Assembly (NCBI GenBank): GCA_964603785.1
Contig: CAZRWD010000001.1
Coordinates: 310,001 to 374,000 of the forward strand
Length of the DNA: 64,000 nt
Direction: 5' to 3'
Source: CAZRWD01 sp964603785
GTDB lineage: Bacteria; Fermentibacterota; Fermentibacteria; Fermentibacterales; Fermentibacteraceae
Below are positions 51,393 through 61,093 of the stretch, piece by piece. The position numbers and the translations under genes are program-made. Below the pieces are notes generated by a model. That model saw nothing but the letters and a program-made list of their open reading frames with translations, did no database searches and was not told where the DNA came from. Each line of letters starts with the position of its first letter. Position 1 is the stretch's first letter.

Positions 51393-52969
51393 GGCTCCTC
51401 CGGGGCCTGCCCCTGCTGCTGGCCATGCTCTCGTGCGCGAGGGTGGTCGCGCCGTCCGGAGGCCCCGAGGACAGGACCCCCCCCGAGGTCGTCGCCGTGG
51501 AGCCTCCGCCCTCGACCTCGGCCGCCACCCTGGACAGGATAGTCATCCGCTGGAGCGAGCGTCTCGAGGAGAGCACCGTGGAGGTGGCCCTCTACCCTCC
51601 TGTCGCCCACAGGCTCGATGTGTCCGGAAGCCGGATGGCCGTGAGGCTCGAAGAGCCGCTGGGCGACGGTACGCTGGTCATCCACATGCCTCCGACCGTG
51701 TCGGACCTGCACGGGAATGCCTCCGGCGCCCCCCTGGACCTCGCGTGGAGCGGGCTCGATTCGATGCCCGGCTCCGCCGTGAGGGTCTCCCTCGGGCGGC
51801 AGGGGGGGACCGTACTGGCGGAGAGGGTCCTCGTGGAGATCCTCGACACATCCGGAAACCTCGTCAGGAGGACCTCGACGGACTCCACAGGGCAGGCGGC
51901 GGCGGGCTGGCTGGAGCCGGGCCCGCACATCCTGAGATGCTACGAGGACCTGGACTACAGCTTCTCGTGGGAGCCGGACATCGAGGCGGGGGCGGAGAGC
52001 CTCCTGGTGCTGGCCGCCCGGGACACCCTGGCCCTGGCCCTCACCCTGGGCGTGGTCGACACCGTGGGCCCCGTGCTCTCCTCGGTCAGGGCGCTGGACC
52101 TCTTCCATGTGGAGGTCTCGTTCAACGAACAGCCCCTCCTCGACGACCCCTCCGGTTCCGCATTCTCCGTGGTCGACACCTCCGGCGCCCCGATCGCGGT
52201 CCTCGGGCTGTGGTCGGCCGGCGCCCGCGACGGGAGGTCGGTCATCCTGGCCACGGACAGGATCCCCGGCGGCGGGACGACCCTCCGCGTGGCCGGGATC
52301 GCAGATCTCCTGGGCAATCCCTCCGAACCCGACTCGATCGGTTTCATGGCGTCGGACTCGATGCCCGGGGACACCCTCAGGGTCAGATCGATGTATCCTC
52401 CTCCCGGGGCGGTGGACGCCCCGGCGGGCGGTGCGATCAGCTTCTCGCTGTCCAGGTGGGTCGACCCCGATTCGGTCTCGGCGCACTTCCGGCTCGTCCG
52501 GGTGCAGGACTCCTCTCTCGTCGGCGGGACGATGTCCAGGATCGACGCCCGCTCCTTCTCCTTCTCGCCCTCCCACGAGCTCCTGGGGGACGAGCAGTAC
52601 AGGGCCGAGCTGACGGACGGCCTGTTCGACCAGGTCGGCGATCCGCTGGGGCAGTTCAGCTGGTCGTTCGTATCAGCGTGGGGCGACGAGCCCGGCACCG
52701 TCCGGGGCAGGGTCGCGGGGGGCGGGAACGTCACCCTCGAGATCCGGGCCGCCGGATCGGGGGGGGGATCCTACTCCTTCGGGCTGGGACCGGGAGGCGA
52801 TTACTCGGTCGAGCCGGTCGCCGCCGGGAGATACACCGTCTCGGCCTTCTCGGACAGGAACGGCAACGGGACCTGGGACCCGGGGGAGCCCTACGGAGCC
52901 TGGCCCGGCGTCATCCTGGTCAGGCCGGGTCTCTCCACGGTGGGGATAGACATTGAGATTCTCCCCTGA
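51389..52969 (+). CDS. Lipoprotein with bacterial Ig-like (Big_5-type) domains
   Basis: A 526-residue lipoprotein (lipobox AMLSC). It begins GGPEDRTPPEVVAVEPP, a widespread opening in FCB lipoproteins with an Ig-like domain. Further beta modules follow (about residues 210-410) and a final domain with YTVSAFSDRNGNGTWDPGEP. No enzymatic site was found. ATGA overlaps the upstream gene and 17 bp overlap the nitroreductase start, so all are co-expressed. Likely a surface or periplasmic structural protein. Confidence 0.75.
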   Translation: MRLLRGLPLLLAMLSCARVVAPSGGPEDRTPPEVVAVEPPPSTSAATLDRIVIRWSERLEESTVEVALYPPVAHRLDVSGSRMAVRLEEPLGDGTLVIHMPPTVSDLHGNASGAPLDLAWSGLDSMPGSAVRVSLGRQGGTVLAERVLVEILDTSGNLVRRTSTDSTGQAAAGWLEPGPHILRCYEDLDYSFSWEPDIEAGAESLLVLAARDTLALALTLGVVDTVGPVLSSVRALDLFHVEVSFNEQPLLDDPSGSAFSVVDTSGAPIAVLGLWSAGARDGRSVILATDRIPGGGTTLRVAGIADLLGNPSEPDSIGFMASDSMPGDTLRVRSMYPPPGAVDAPAGGAISFSLSRWVDPDSVSAHFRLVRVQDSSLVGGTMSRIDARSFSFSPSHELLGDEQYRAELTDGLFDQVGDPLGQFSWSFVSAWGDEPGTVRGRVAGGGNVTLEIRAAGSGGGSYSFGLGPGGDYSVEPVAAGRYTVSAFSDRNGNGTWDPGEPYGAWPGVILVRPGLSTVGIDIEILP

Positions 52970-53777
52970 GGAGGGTTTCGCGCCGGCTGCATGCACCCGG
53001 TGCGGCACATGCGCCGAGGTCTGTCCGACCGGGTCGGTGACGATCCAGCCGGGACGGAGGCCCTCGTTCGAGTCCCGGTCCTGCATCGGCTGCGGCCATT
53101 GCGCCTCGTTCTGCCCCGTCGACGCCTTCGGTCTGGGCACGGTCGCCGCCGTCCCCCGGGTCGATCCCGGAGCGCTGCTCGAGCTCCTGCGGCAGAGGAG
53201 GTCCGTGAGGCGGTTCCTCCCCGGGGGGCTCGACGGGCGGGAGATCGACAGCCTCCTGGAAACGGTCGGCTTCAGCCCGACGGGGACGAACGCATGCGGA
53301 CTGAGGGTGGCCGTGCTCCGCGGAGAGGAGGTCTCGGACCTCTTCGAGTCCCTCCGCAGGATCGTCGCCTTCTGGTGGAGGCTCGGTCCGCTTCGGCTCC
53401 TGGGTGCGCTGTCCGGCATGCACGGGCATCTCGGCAGGATCGCGGCGGGGGAGGACCTGGTCTTCAGGGGTGCTCCTGCAGTCCTGTTCTTCCTGCACCC
53501 CCGCCGCAGCCCGACCGGCCGGACCGATGCCGTCATCGTGGCCACGCTGGTCATGGTGCGGGCGGAGGCCATGGGGCTGGGAACGCTGTGGAACGGCGTG
53601 GCGGAGATGATCTACAGGATCCTGCCGTCGTGGCGCGCGAGGGGGGCGGCGGGCTGCCGGATAGGAGCGGTCCTGTGCCTGGGGAGGCCGTTGTCGCGCG
53701 GCCGTCCGCTCCCCCCGAGGGACTGGACCGCGACGGGCCCCGGGAGGAGCGGCGTCAGAACGCCTCGAACCATGTGA
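52953..53777 (+). CDS. Nitroreductase with N-terminal 2[4Fe-4S] ferredoxin domain
   Basis: A 274-residue cytoplasmic protein. Two ferredoxin motifs are present near the N-terminus: CTRCGTCAEVCPTG and CIGCGHCASFCPVDA. A flavin-binding nitroreductase fold follows, with RRSVRRFLPGG, SPTGTNACGL and GLGTLWNGVAEM. Members use FMN and electrons from the clusters to reduce organic or redox substrates; the true substrate is unknown. The start is TTG at 52953 with GTGGGGA upstream, inside the lipoprotein gene. Its 3' end overlaps the minus-strand barrel gene by 23 bp. Confidence 0.85.
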   Translation: MRFSPEEGFAPAACTRCGTCAEVCPTGSVTIQPGRRPSFESRSCIGCGHCASFCPVDAFGLGTVAAVPRVDPGALLELLRQRRSVRRFLPGGLDGREIDSLLETVGFSPTGTNACGLRVAVLRGEEVSDLFESLRRIVAFWWRLGPLRLLGALSGMHGHLGRIAAGEDLVFRGAPAVLFFLHPRRSPTGRTDAVIVATLVMVRAEAMGLGTLWNGVAEMIYRILPSWRARGAAGCRIGAVLCLGRPLSRGRPLPPRDWTATGPGRSGVRTPRTM

Positions 53778-55938
53778 TCTTGGCGAAGAGGCCGGGAACC
53801 GTGCGCTCCCAGCCGCCCCCGGCCGTCCGCTCCGTGCTGAGCTCACCGAGCAGGTAGAACATGCTCCCCGGTCTGTACCGGAGGCTGTAGAGCGCGTTGA
53901 ACCGGAGCTGCTCGCCCCCTGACCCGCCGGTCTGGTCGAAGACGCTCTCGAACCTCGCATACTGGGAGAAGACGCGCAGTCCCGCGTCGGGGCCGAACAT
54001 CCATCCCGCGTTGGCGACGAGGCTCCGCCAGTCCGTGTTACGCATGTCCCAGGACGACGTCTCCCAGTTCCACACATCCGCGTTGAACGTCCGGAAGGCG
54101 GATGCGGAGAGGCGGAAGCTGGCCGCGGGGCTGGGGCTGATCCTGGTCGAGGCGGACAGGCTCTCGAAGGTCCCGTCCTGCTGGTACTGCCCGCCGTCCA
54201 TCTCGATGTTGAGGGTCACGGGGGCGTACCAGTCGGTGCCCGCCCAGATCCCTCCCTCGGCCGCGGCGGGGTAGAACCTCCCGTCCGGGCCCTCCCACGG
54301 ATCGAACCTGGGACCGCCGTAGGCGAATCTCCCGCCGACGTGTCCTCCGTTCCTGAAGGCGAAGTCCCCGTGGGCGCCGGCACCCCTCCCCAGGACCACA
54401 TCCTCCACCGGATCGGTCGAGTACCATGCATCGACCGTGACGGCGGACCGGGCGAAGGGGCCGCCGGGGGTGAAGAACTGGGTGTATCCCGCCCCGCCCC
54501 GGAGTTCGCCCGTGGAGGTGGTGTACCCGGCGGCATTGGCGTCGAAGCCGCGGTCCGTATAGGAGGACGAGAGGTTCCACGAGTGCGACTCGCCCTGGCC
54601 GTACATCTCCAGGGCGTACGCCCCGCCCCTCTCCCCGGAATCCTCCCAGGTGCCCGCGGCCGCCCCCGACACGAGGAACTCGTCCGTCACCTGGAGCCTG
54701 CCGTCCAGGGCGCCCGCCCTCGACCACCCGCCCTCGAAACCGTCCTGTCCGGGAACGTCGACGCTGGTGGCGGACAGGCCGATGTTGCTCCAGGGGCCGA
54801 ACCCCTGCACCACTCTGAGCACCCCGAAGTTGGTCGCCGGGACGGTGGGGGTCCCGTCATCCAGGACGACCCTACCGGTGACCGCGTCCAGGAAGCCGAA
54901 GCTGAGGTCCTCCGTCAGGTTGCCGGAGACCTTTGCGCCGCCGATTATCGGGATGACCTCCCCCCCGGGCGTCACGGCCCCTATCCTCCTGGAGTAGAAG
55001 AGCTCGAAGGGCATCCGGAACAGGTCGGCGGACTCCAGGAAGAACGGTCTCTTCTCGTCGCGGAAGAGCTCGAAGTGCGACAGGTTCATCTCCTCCTGGT
55101 CGGCCTCGACCTGCCCGAAGTCCGGATTGACCGCGAGATCGGCGACTACTCCGCTGGAGATCCCCATCTTGGTGTCGAGCCCGGCGTCGATGCCGGTCTC
55201 CCACCCGTCGGCGCCTGGTTCCGGCCCGAGGGCGGTACCGGCGACATACGGGCGGAACTCGATGCCGACCGTGGAGCCGAGGCCCGACAGTCCCTCGAGG
55301 GTGGCGAAATGATCGAGGTCCGCCTGGTCGGTGGACCTGGACAGGATCATCCAGCCGTTCTCCCCGCCGCGGTAGATGACTCTCTGTATGTTGAACCTCC
55401 ATCTCTGCGAGTCGGACTCCGGAAACCTGAGGCAGCTCATGGGGATGGACATCTCGGCGCTCCAGCCGGAGTCGCTGCGCGCGGTAGCGCTGCGCCAGAC
55501 GGCATCCCAGCTGTAGTCCCACCAGCCCTCCGGGCTGAGTCTCGAGTCCATCTGCGAGTTCGCGAGGTTCACCTCGAAGCTGAAGGCCTGCCTGCCGTTC
55601 GCCCAGGTGTCCAGGATCAGGGCGATCCATTCCCCGGGCATGTAGTTGTCCCTGGGGCACAGGTCGTCGTTCATGCCCGCCGGATCGGAGTGGTGCAGCG
55701 AGAAGCCTACATAGAGGTTGTCCGTGTCGTACAGGAACATGATCGTGGTCCGCTCCGACTGGGGGGCTCCGTAGTCCGGGCCGTACTGCGTGAGCACCGT
55801 GTCGATGGCTCCCGCCCCGTCCCAGACATCTTCGAGGAACCCGTCGATGCGGGGAGGGTCGTCGGTTCGAACCGCGGGGATGGCCGGAAGCGTCTCGGAC
55901 TGCGCGGAGACAGCCAGGAAGAGGATCATCGGAGACAT
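53755..55938 (-). CDS. DUF5916-type outer-membrane protein with N-terminal CBM9-like domain
   Basis: A 727-residue protein with a short signal peptide. The first ~200 residues resemble the carbohydrate-binding family 9-like region (DDPPRIDGFLEDVWDGAG, TIMFLYDTDNLYVGFSL). The rest matches DUF5916 proteins, including NPDFGQVEADQEEMNLS and FELFRDEKRPFFLE, and ends as a beta-barrel with terminal phenylalanine (KITWFEAF). These are abundant in FCB genomes and probably handle nutrient binding or uptake at the surface. The start ATG has a strong AAAGGAG and a well-formed promoter upstream. Confidence 0.8.
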   Translation of the reverse strand: MSPMILFLAVSAQSETLPAIPAVRTDDPPRIDGFLEDVWDGAGAIDTVLTQYGPDYGAPQSERTTIMFLYDTDNLYVGFSLHHSDPAGMNDDLCPRDNYMPGEWIALILDTWANGRQAFSFEVNLANSQMDSRLSPEGWWDYSWDAVWRSATARSDSGWSAEMSIPMSCLRFPESDSQRWRFNIQRVIYRGGENGWMILSRSTDQADLDHFATLEGLSGLGSTVGIEFRPYVAGTALGPEPGADGWETGIDAGLDTKMGISSGVVADLAVNPDFGQVEADQEEMNLSHFELFRDEKRPFFLESADLFRMPFELFYSRRIGAVTPGGEVIPIIGGAKVSGNLTEDLSFGFLDAVTGRVVLDDGTPTVPATNFGVLRVVQGFGPWSNIGLSATSVDVPGQDGFEGGWSRAGALDGRLQVTDEFLVSGAAAGTWEDSGERGGAYALEMYGQGESHSWNLSSSYTDRGFDANAAGYTTSTGELRGGAGYTQFFTPGGPFARSAVTVDAWYSTDPVEDVVLGRGAGAHGDFAFRNGGHVGGRFAYGGPRFDPWEGPDGRFYPAAAEGGIWAGTDWYAPVTLNIEMDGGQYQQDGTFESLSASTRISPSPAASFRLSASAFRTFNADVWNWETSSWDMRNTDWRSLVANAGWMFGPDAGLRVFSQYARFESVFDQTGGSGGEQLRFNALYSLRYRPGSMFYLLGELSTERTAGGGWERTVPGLFAKITWFEAF

Positions 55939-55967
55939 GGCGACTCCTTTGTTTGAACGGCTTGCAT

Positions 55968-55995
55968 ATTCTAATCATTCAAAGAAAATTGGCAA
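55968..55995 (-). promoter_or_regulatory. Promoter of the DUF5916-type gene
   Basis: On the minus strand -35 TTGCCA (55995-55990), 16-bp spacer, -10 TAGAAT (55973-55968). The region is AT-rich compared with its surroundings. A start near 55961 gives a leader of about 20 bases with AAAGGAG before the ATG at 55938. Confidence 0.65.
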
Positions 55996-56105
55996 CTCCG
56001 GGCCTCCCGACTGTGGATGTAAATAAAAGTGCAGAAATGTAATGTGATCTCAGGAGGCGGGCGTGGCAGTGGCGCAGGAGGGTGCCAGGCGAATCAGGGG
56101 AACGC

Positions 56106-57050
56106 TCAGTCGGTCGTGCAGATGGGCTCCAGGGGAGCGAAGCGGGGCGGCATGGGGGAGTGCAGGGACTCCCTGGACGTCACCGGCCTGTAGAACCCGC
56201 CGTGCGAGAGCAGCCTGTCGGTGGAGTAGAGGCCCATGTCTATCCTGCTGATGCGCAGCCTCCCGGAGAGCCCGTCGATGGTGCCGAGGCGGGCCAGGGC
56301 GCCGTCGACGGAGAAGCCCATCCCCAGGATGGGGTGGTTGTCGTACAGCACGGTCGACAGCCTCTCGTCGGCCCAGGAGCCCTCCGGGATCCTTCCCCCG
56401 GGCCACGCCGCCGTGTCGACCAGTGGGGTCCTCAGACCGAGGTGCTCCCTCATCCTGTCGACGACTCCCGCGAAGGACGCGCTCCAGAGCTCCGGAGGAA
56501 GGCTCATCAGGCTCTGATGCCTGCGGGAGTGGTTGCCCAGGCAGTATCCGTTGTCCAGGAGGAAGTTGAACTTCTCGCCCACGAGCTCCGCCTGTCCGAA
56601 GGGGATCTTGTCGTACGAGATGAAGAAGACCGCGCCCCTCCCGAAGTCGGGGTTCCCGGCGCAGAAGTCCTCCAGGATACCCACGGCGCAGAGGGGGTCG
56701 ATCGAGATGGAGCCGTCGGGTCCCGTGATCATGTTGAACTGGCTCTGCCAGCCGTCGTCGAAGGTCAGCAGGAGCGGTATCCTGTCGGATGGGACCCGCG
56801 TGAGGCCCCCCTCCAGGTCCTCGGTGGTGACGAGGTAGAAGCCTCTCTCGTGGAGGACCTCCAGGTCGTGACGGAACCTGTACGGGCTGACCGAGATGCC
56901 CTTGTCCTCGGTCAGGCCGTGATAGCAGAGCACGGGTATCCCGCCGGGGCACGGCTCTTCCGCGGGCGGCTCCTGCGGGGGGAGGAGGCATCCGCGGTAG
57001 GATCCGGGGGATACCGAGGCGAGGACCGCGGCGGCGACGAGGAGCGTCAC
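56106..57050 (-). CDS. Secreted polysaccharide deacetylase
   Basis: A 314-residue NodB-family enzyme with a short signal sequence. Motif 1 TFDDGWQSQF and motif 2 NHSRRHQ are both present, along with IPVLCYHGLTED. It probably removes acetyl groups from a cell-surface or environmental polysaccharide. The GTG at 57050 overlaps the stop of the next upstream gene (GTGA) and begins the signal segment VTLLVAAAVLASV. Residue-level metal binding (H-H-D) looks intact by eye. Confidence 0.85.
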   Translation of the reverse strand: MTLLVAAAVLASVSPGSYRGCLLPPQEPPAEEPCPGGIPVLCYHGLTEDKGISVSPYRFRHDLEVLHERGFYLVTTEDLEGGLTRVPSDRIPLLLTFDDGWQSQFNMITGPDGSISIDPLCAVGILEDFCAGNPDFGRGAVFFISYDKIPFGQAELVGEKFNFLLDNGYCLGNHSRRHQSLMSLPPELWSASFAGVVDRMREHLGLRTPLVDTAAWPGGRIPEGSWADERLSTVLYDNHPILGMGFSVDGALARLGTIDGLSGRLRISRIDMGLYSTDRLLSHGGFYRPVTSRESLHSPMPPRFAPLEPICTTD

Positions 57051-57736
57051 TCGAACGGCACCACGGTGAAGCGGTCGAGGTCGACGCTCATGCGCCCGTC
57101 GACGAACACACCGACCTGACCCATCACGGGAAGGCTGGTCTTCACGACCTGTATGAGCTGGCCGTTCACGTAGAAGTCCACGTACGTCCCGTGGACCTCG
57201 GCCGAGAGGACCATCCGGTCCGGATCGAACGGCAGGAGGCGGCTGGACTCGAAGGGATCCAGGCCCATCACCGGGATCCAGAGGCCCCGCATGCACCGCT
57301 GGATGGTATACTGGCCCCTGGAGTTCGCGCCTGCGAGCAGGAAGCTCTCCTCGTCCTCCGCCCTCAGAACCAGCCCCGCCACGGAGTGGGACCTCGACTC
57401 CACGATGTCGAAGGAGGCCTCCACGAGGCCGTCCTTCTGCAGGGCGGCGGTCGACATGAGGAGTACGGGCTCGTCGAACGCGTGGTTGTCGATGTGCATC
57501 GCCCCGCCGTACACTGGGTGGGGGCAGTTGTTGCCGAAGGGGGCGTCCATTACGTTATCGAATGTGGAGTTCAGGAGCGTGTCCGAAACTCCGGGCGGCT
57601 CGCCGGGTATCAGGGGCTGCTCCGATCCCGTGGTCGTGCGCCCGATGAGCGGACCGCTGAAGAATCCCGATGTCCTCGGTGCTCCGCACGAGGCCGTGAG
57701 GAGCAGTATCGCGGTGAATCTGGCAAGGTCTTTCAT
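57047..57736 (-). CDS. Lipoprotein with laminin-G/concanavalin-like fold
   Basis: A 229-residue lipoprotein (lipobox LLTASC). The beta-sandwich part includes VEASFDIVESRSHSVAGLVL, YTIQRCMRGLW and VDFYVNGQLIQVV, resembling sugar-binding concanavalin-type domains. It probably binds or helps the deacetylase that follows and overlaps it. The ATG has GGAAGG seven bases upstream and shares the CATG palindrome with the start of the opposite gene at 57735. No catalytic residues could be recognised. Confidence 0.65.
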   Translation of the reverse strand: MKDLARFTAILLLTASCGAPRTSGFFSGPLIGRTTTGSEQPLIPGEPPGVSDTLLNSTFDNVMDAPFGNNCPHPVYGGAMHIDNHAFDEPVLLMSTAALQKDGLVEASFDIVESRSHSVAGLVLRAEDEESFLLAGANSRGQYTIQRCMRGLWIPVMGLDPFESSRLLPFDPDRMVLSAEVHGTYVDFYVNGQLIQVVKTSLPVMGQVGVFVDGRMSVDLDRFTVVPFE

Positions 57737-58616
57737 GGACACCTTCCGGGAAGCGGTGCGGGTGATCGGCAGTCGCGAAGGTAAGCTCGTGCTCGCCGCC
57801 TGTCCAGTAGCCGTCCTGCTCGTGTCCTGTTCCGGGGGGGACCGGCCCGTACCCGGCAGGGTCGAGAGGCTGGAGATCCTCGTCACGCCGGGTCCCCCGG
57901 TCGAGTACGTGGTCTCGGCGGCCCTGCCTGAGACTCTGCGCGTCCCCTGGCCTGGGGGAGGGCTTGTCAGGACGGAGAGCATCGTCTCGGTTCCCGGCTC
58001 CGAACTCTCGGCGGGAGATACGATAGCGCTGGGCGTCGATTCCATGGCGCTGCTGCAGGTCGAGCTGGCGTCCATGGAAGTCTCGTTCGCAGCCGCCCGC
58101 CTCGAGGCCTCGCCCGGGGATCCGGCCGCCCTGTCGGCCCTGGAGAGGGCGCTCGACAGGAGGGACAGCCTCGTGGCGCTCTCGACCAGGGTTCTGCTCG
58201 CCCCTGCCCCCGGCCTCCTCCTGGGGGTCCCGGAGATCGGGGACCTCTCGTCATCCCCCGGCGCTGCCGTGATGGTCCTCCCGCCGGGAGACTCCTTCAC
58301 GCTCTCGGTCCCCCCGGGGGGCGTCGCCGTCACATGGCCGGCGAAGGCGGGAGATGCCACGCTCGTGGAGGACCTGGGCGACTCGGCCATATATTCGGGC
58401 TCGCCTCCCGGAGAGACCCTGGTCCTGCCGGAGTCGTTCTCCGTACCCAGACCTGCCCTGAGGGAGCGCGGCCTGGGTTCCTTCGTCATCCTGGGCGGAG
58501 GCGACACCCTTGATGTGACTCCCCTCGTCCTCCTGGGCGAGACCGTGTTCGTCGGAGGGGATCTCGCACCGGGATCCGAAGTGAGGAGCTGGGCTCCGGA
58601 GATGGAGGACAGATGA
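57735..58616 (+). CDS. Hypothetical lipoprotein
   Basis: A 293-residue protein with lipobox LLVSC and a beta-rich body (for example VEYVVSAALPETLRVPW and SIVSVPGSELSAGDTIALG). It also has a short charged helical stretch near residues 115-140. No family was recognised. The ATG at 57735 has AAGG seven bases upstream and shares a CATG with the start of the minus-strand gene. Later GTG starts at the beginning of the hydrophobic segment are possible. The stop overlaps pgi as ATGA, so it is the first gene of the pgi operon. Confidence 0.6.
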   Translation: MDTFREAVRVIGSREGKLVLAACPVAVLLVSCSGGDRPVPGRVERLEILVTPGPPVEYVVSAALPETLRVPWPGGGLVRTESIVSVPGSELSAGDTIALGVDSMALLQVELASMEVSFAAARLEASPGDPAALSALERALDRRDSLVALSTRVLLAPAPGLLLGVPEIGDLSSSPGAAVMVLPPGDSFTLSVPPGGVAVTWPAKAGDATLVEDLGDSAIYSGSPPGETLVLPESFSVPRPALRERGLGSFVILGGGDTLDVTPLVLLGETVFVGGDLAPGSEVRSWAPEMEDR

Positions 58617-59866
58617 CCCCGGAGAGGGACTGCGGCCTGGTCTGGGAGACCCGGCTGGACTACCCGCCCCTGGACGACGAGGTCCTGGAGATGTTCAGGG
58701 ACTGGCACGACCAGGGCAGGCTCGGATTCCTGGATCTACCCTTCCGAAGAGAATATGCCACGATGTCTCTCGAAGCGGCCGAAGCCCTCTCCGGCCACGT
58801 GGACCATGTCCTCGTCGACGGCATAGGCGGATCCGCCCTCGGGCTCCGGAGCCTGCTGTCATCCCTACGCAGGGATGACGGCAGGGTGGTGGTCCTCGAC
58901 TCGCCCGACCCCGTGGCCGTGTCGCGGGTGAAGGCCTCCTGCGACCCCCGCCGGACGCTCCTCTGCCCGATCACCAAGTCCGGCGGGACGGCGGAGACGA
59001 TGGCCGTCCTGCTGGCGCTGCACGACTGGCTGCCCAGGGATGTGAGGGACTCGAGGATAGTGGCGGTGACCGACCCGGAAAGGGGTGATCTGCGGCGCCT
59101 CTCGTCCGATCGCGGATGGAGGTCCCTCCCCGTGCCGCCCGACGTTGGGGGCCGCTACAGCGTACTCTCGCCCGTCGGTCTGTTCCCCGCCGCGCTGGCC
59201 GGGATAGACGTCCACGCACTCCTGGACGGCGCGGAAGCCGTGGCGGGGGACCTGCTCGAGAACGGCGCCGGGAGCCTTCCCGCGCGGGTCGCGGCGTGCT
59301 CGCTCTCGCGTTTCCGCAGCTTCCCGGTCCACGTAATGTTCGCCTACGAGGACGGGCTCCTCGACTCCGCCCTCTGGTTCTGCCAGCTCTGGGCGGAGAG
59401 TCTCGGCAAGAGACTCGGCCTGGGGGGCGCGGAGGTCTTCACCGGACAGACTCCGCTGGCCTGCAGGGGTCCTGCGGACCAGCACTCCCTCGTCCAGCTC
59501 TTCATGGAGGGGCCGGCTGACAAGTTCTTCACCTTCGTCGTGACCAGGGATGTCTCGGAGCCTCTTCCCGGTGGATTCGACGGGTATCCCTCCATCGACT
59601 GGCTGGCAGGGCGCACGCTTGCCGGGCTCCGCGCTGCGGAGGCCTCGGCGACAGCGGCCGCGCTGACCGAGAGGGGTCTCCCCGTGACCACCCTGTCCCT
59701 TCCCGGTCCGCCGGACGAGCGCGCGATGGGTGCGTTCTACATGCTCTTCGAGATCGCGACCGTGCTCACCGGGCTGGCCCTGGGCATCGATCCGCTCGAC
59801 CAGCCCGGTGTGGAGCGCGGCAAATACCTTACGTTCAGGGAGATGGGCAGGCCTGGCTGGTCGTGA
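58613..59866 (+). CDS. pgi: Glucose-6-phosphate isomerase
   Basis: A 417-residue PGI of the compact bacterial type. Key stretches: ITKSGGTAETMAVL, GGRYSVLSPVGLFPA, the catalytic glutamate in WAESLGKRLG, the histidine in ADQHSLVQLFMEG and the lysine in QPGVERGKYLT. It interconverts glucose 6-phosphate and fructose 6-phosphate. The ATG overlaps the upstream lipoprotein stop. Its stop overlaps a barrel protein start (GTGA). Confidence 0.92.
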   Translation: MTPERDCGLVWETRLDYPPLDDEVLEMFRDWHDQGRLGFLDLPFRREYATMSLEAAEALSGHVDHVLVDGIGGSALGLRSLLSSLRRDDGRVVVLDSPDPVAVSRVKASCDPRRTLLCPITKSGGTAETMAVLLALHDWLPRDVRDSRIVAVTDPERGDLRRLSSDRGWRSLPVPPDVGGRYSVLSPVGLFPAALAGIDVHALLDGAEAVAGDLLENGAGSLPARVAACSLSRFRSFPVHVMFAYEDGLLDSALWFCQLWAESLGKRLGLGGAEVFTGQTPLACRGPADQHSLVQLFMEGPADKFFTFVVTRDVSEPLPGGFDGYPSIDWLAGRTLAGLRAAEASATAAALTERGLPVTTLSLPGPPDERAMGAFYMLFEIATVLTGLALGIDPLDQPGVERGKYLTFREMGRPGWS

Positions 59867-61092
59867 TCGCAACCCTCTGCACCCTGGCACTCCTGGGCGC
59901 CCGCTTCCAGCCGGGACCCGACGACCTCCTCGAGACCGGGCTTCTCTACTGGTGGACGGACCTGGCCGCCATCGAACCCTCGAGGATCCTGCTGGACGGG
60001 ATGCCCCTGCTGCTTTCGGGGGAGGCGCCGGCACCGCCCTGGGGGTCCTTCGATGCGCTGGAGATCCTGAGCCCGATCGAGTCCGGCGTCTGGGGCGGTG
60101 GGCGCTGGACGGTCGACCTGTCCGGGAGGGACATCCCCGACAGCAGCTTCGACAGCACCGTCGGGCTCCTAGAGAACACGGTGTACCGGAACAGGTACAG
60201 CGGCGGGCTCTTCCGCCCCCTGCCCCTCGGGACCGGCCTCGGGGCGGTCCTCTCCCGGGAGGATACGCTCTCCTCCCAGTACATGAGGATCGAGAGGCCG
60301 CCGTTCTCTGCCGGGGGGATCGCCTGGCAGGCCGGAGAGGACGGGTACTCCGGCCATGCCGCCATGACCGCCTCCGCGCTCGACATCCGCGCCGGCCTCG
60401 CCTCGACCTCGGCAGGCAGCCGGGCGCTCGAGGGCCTCCTGACCCTGGAGCCTCCGGCAGGACCCGTCGAGCTGGCCGTCGCGGCCGGGATATCCGGCTG
60501 GGACACGCTGGGGCTGGTCGAGGGGCATGCCCTGGCGCGCATGCCTGCCGGGAGGTTCACCCTGGTGGCCAGGGGTGACCTCGGGTACGATGGAGAGGAG
60601 ATCGACCCGGCATTCACCGCCGGCACGCTTGTGGAGACGGGCGGCCCCAGGTTCGGGCTGGCATGGGGGGGCGCTCCCGGCCTCGAGCATCACCTCACGG
60701 CAACGGCCGACTGGGGGCCGGCGGGGGCGAGGGTGTCCCTCCCCGGAGGCGGGGCGGTCCTCGGGGCGCGCGTGTCGCTCACGCCCTGGCTGGGCCTTTC
60801 GGCCCTATCCTCGGGTGACTCGCTGCGTTTCGGGGGACGCCTGGCGCCCTCGATCGGATACGGCGCCAGAGGCAGGCTGAGGCTCGGGGGACGGGGCTCG
60901 TGGACGAGGGTGTCCGGAGAGGACGACTGGGATGCGGACATCCTGGCGTCCTTCGAGCTCCTGGGCTTCACTCTCGTCTGCGCCCTGGAGGATGTTCCCG
61001 ACGACGAGGCCAGGAGCATCACCTACGGAATCGTCTGGAGCTTCTCCGATTCCCCGGCGTGGAGCGGGGACGGGGAGGAGAGGGACAGGTGA
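59863..61092 (+). CDS. Hypothetical outer-membrane beta-barrel protein
   Basis: A 409-residue protein with a short signal peptide and many amphipathic beta-strands (for example GHAAMTASALDIRAGLAST and PRFGLAWGGAPGLEHHLTA). It closes with TYGIVWSFSDSP. No family was recognised, and no enzyme motifs were seen. GTGA overlap with pgi and a 1-bp gap to purN show it is part of the same transcript. Its position between two central-metabolism genes looks like genome compaction. Confidence 0.6.
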   Translation: MIATLCTLALLGARFQPGPDDLLETGLLYWWTDLAAIEPSRILLDGMPLLLSGEAPAPPWGSFDALEILSPIESGVWGGGRWTVDLSGRDIPDSSFDSTVGLLENTVYRNRYSGGLFRPLPLGTGLGAVLSREDTLSSQYMRIERPPFSAGGIAWQAGEDGYSGHAAMTASALDIRAGLASTSAGSRALEGLLTLEPPAGPVELAVAAGISGWDTLGLVEGHALARMPAGRFTLVARGDLGYDGEEIDPAFTAGTLVETGGPRFGLAWGGAPGLEHHLTATADWGPAGARVSLPGGGAVLGARVSLTPWLGLSALSSGDSLRFGGRLAPSIGYGARGRLRLGGRGSWTRVSGEDDWDADILASFELLGFTLVCALEDVPDDEARSITYGIVWSFSDSPAWSGDGEERDR

Positions 61093-61093
61093 C

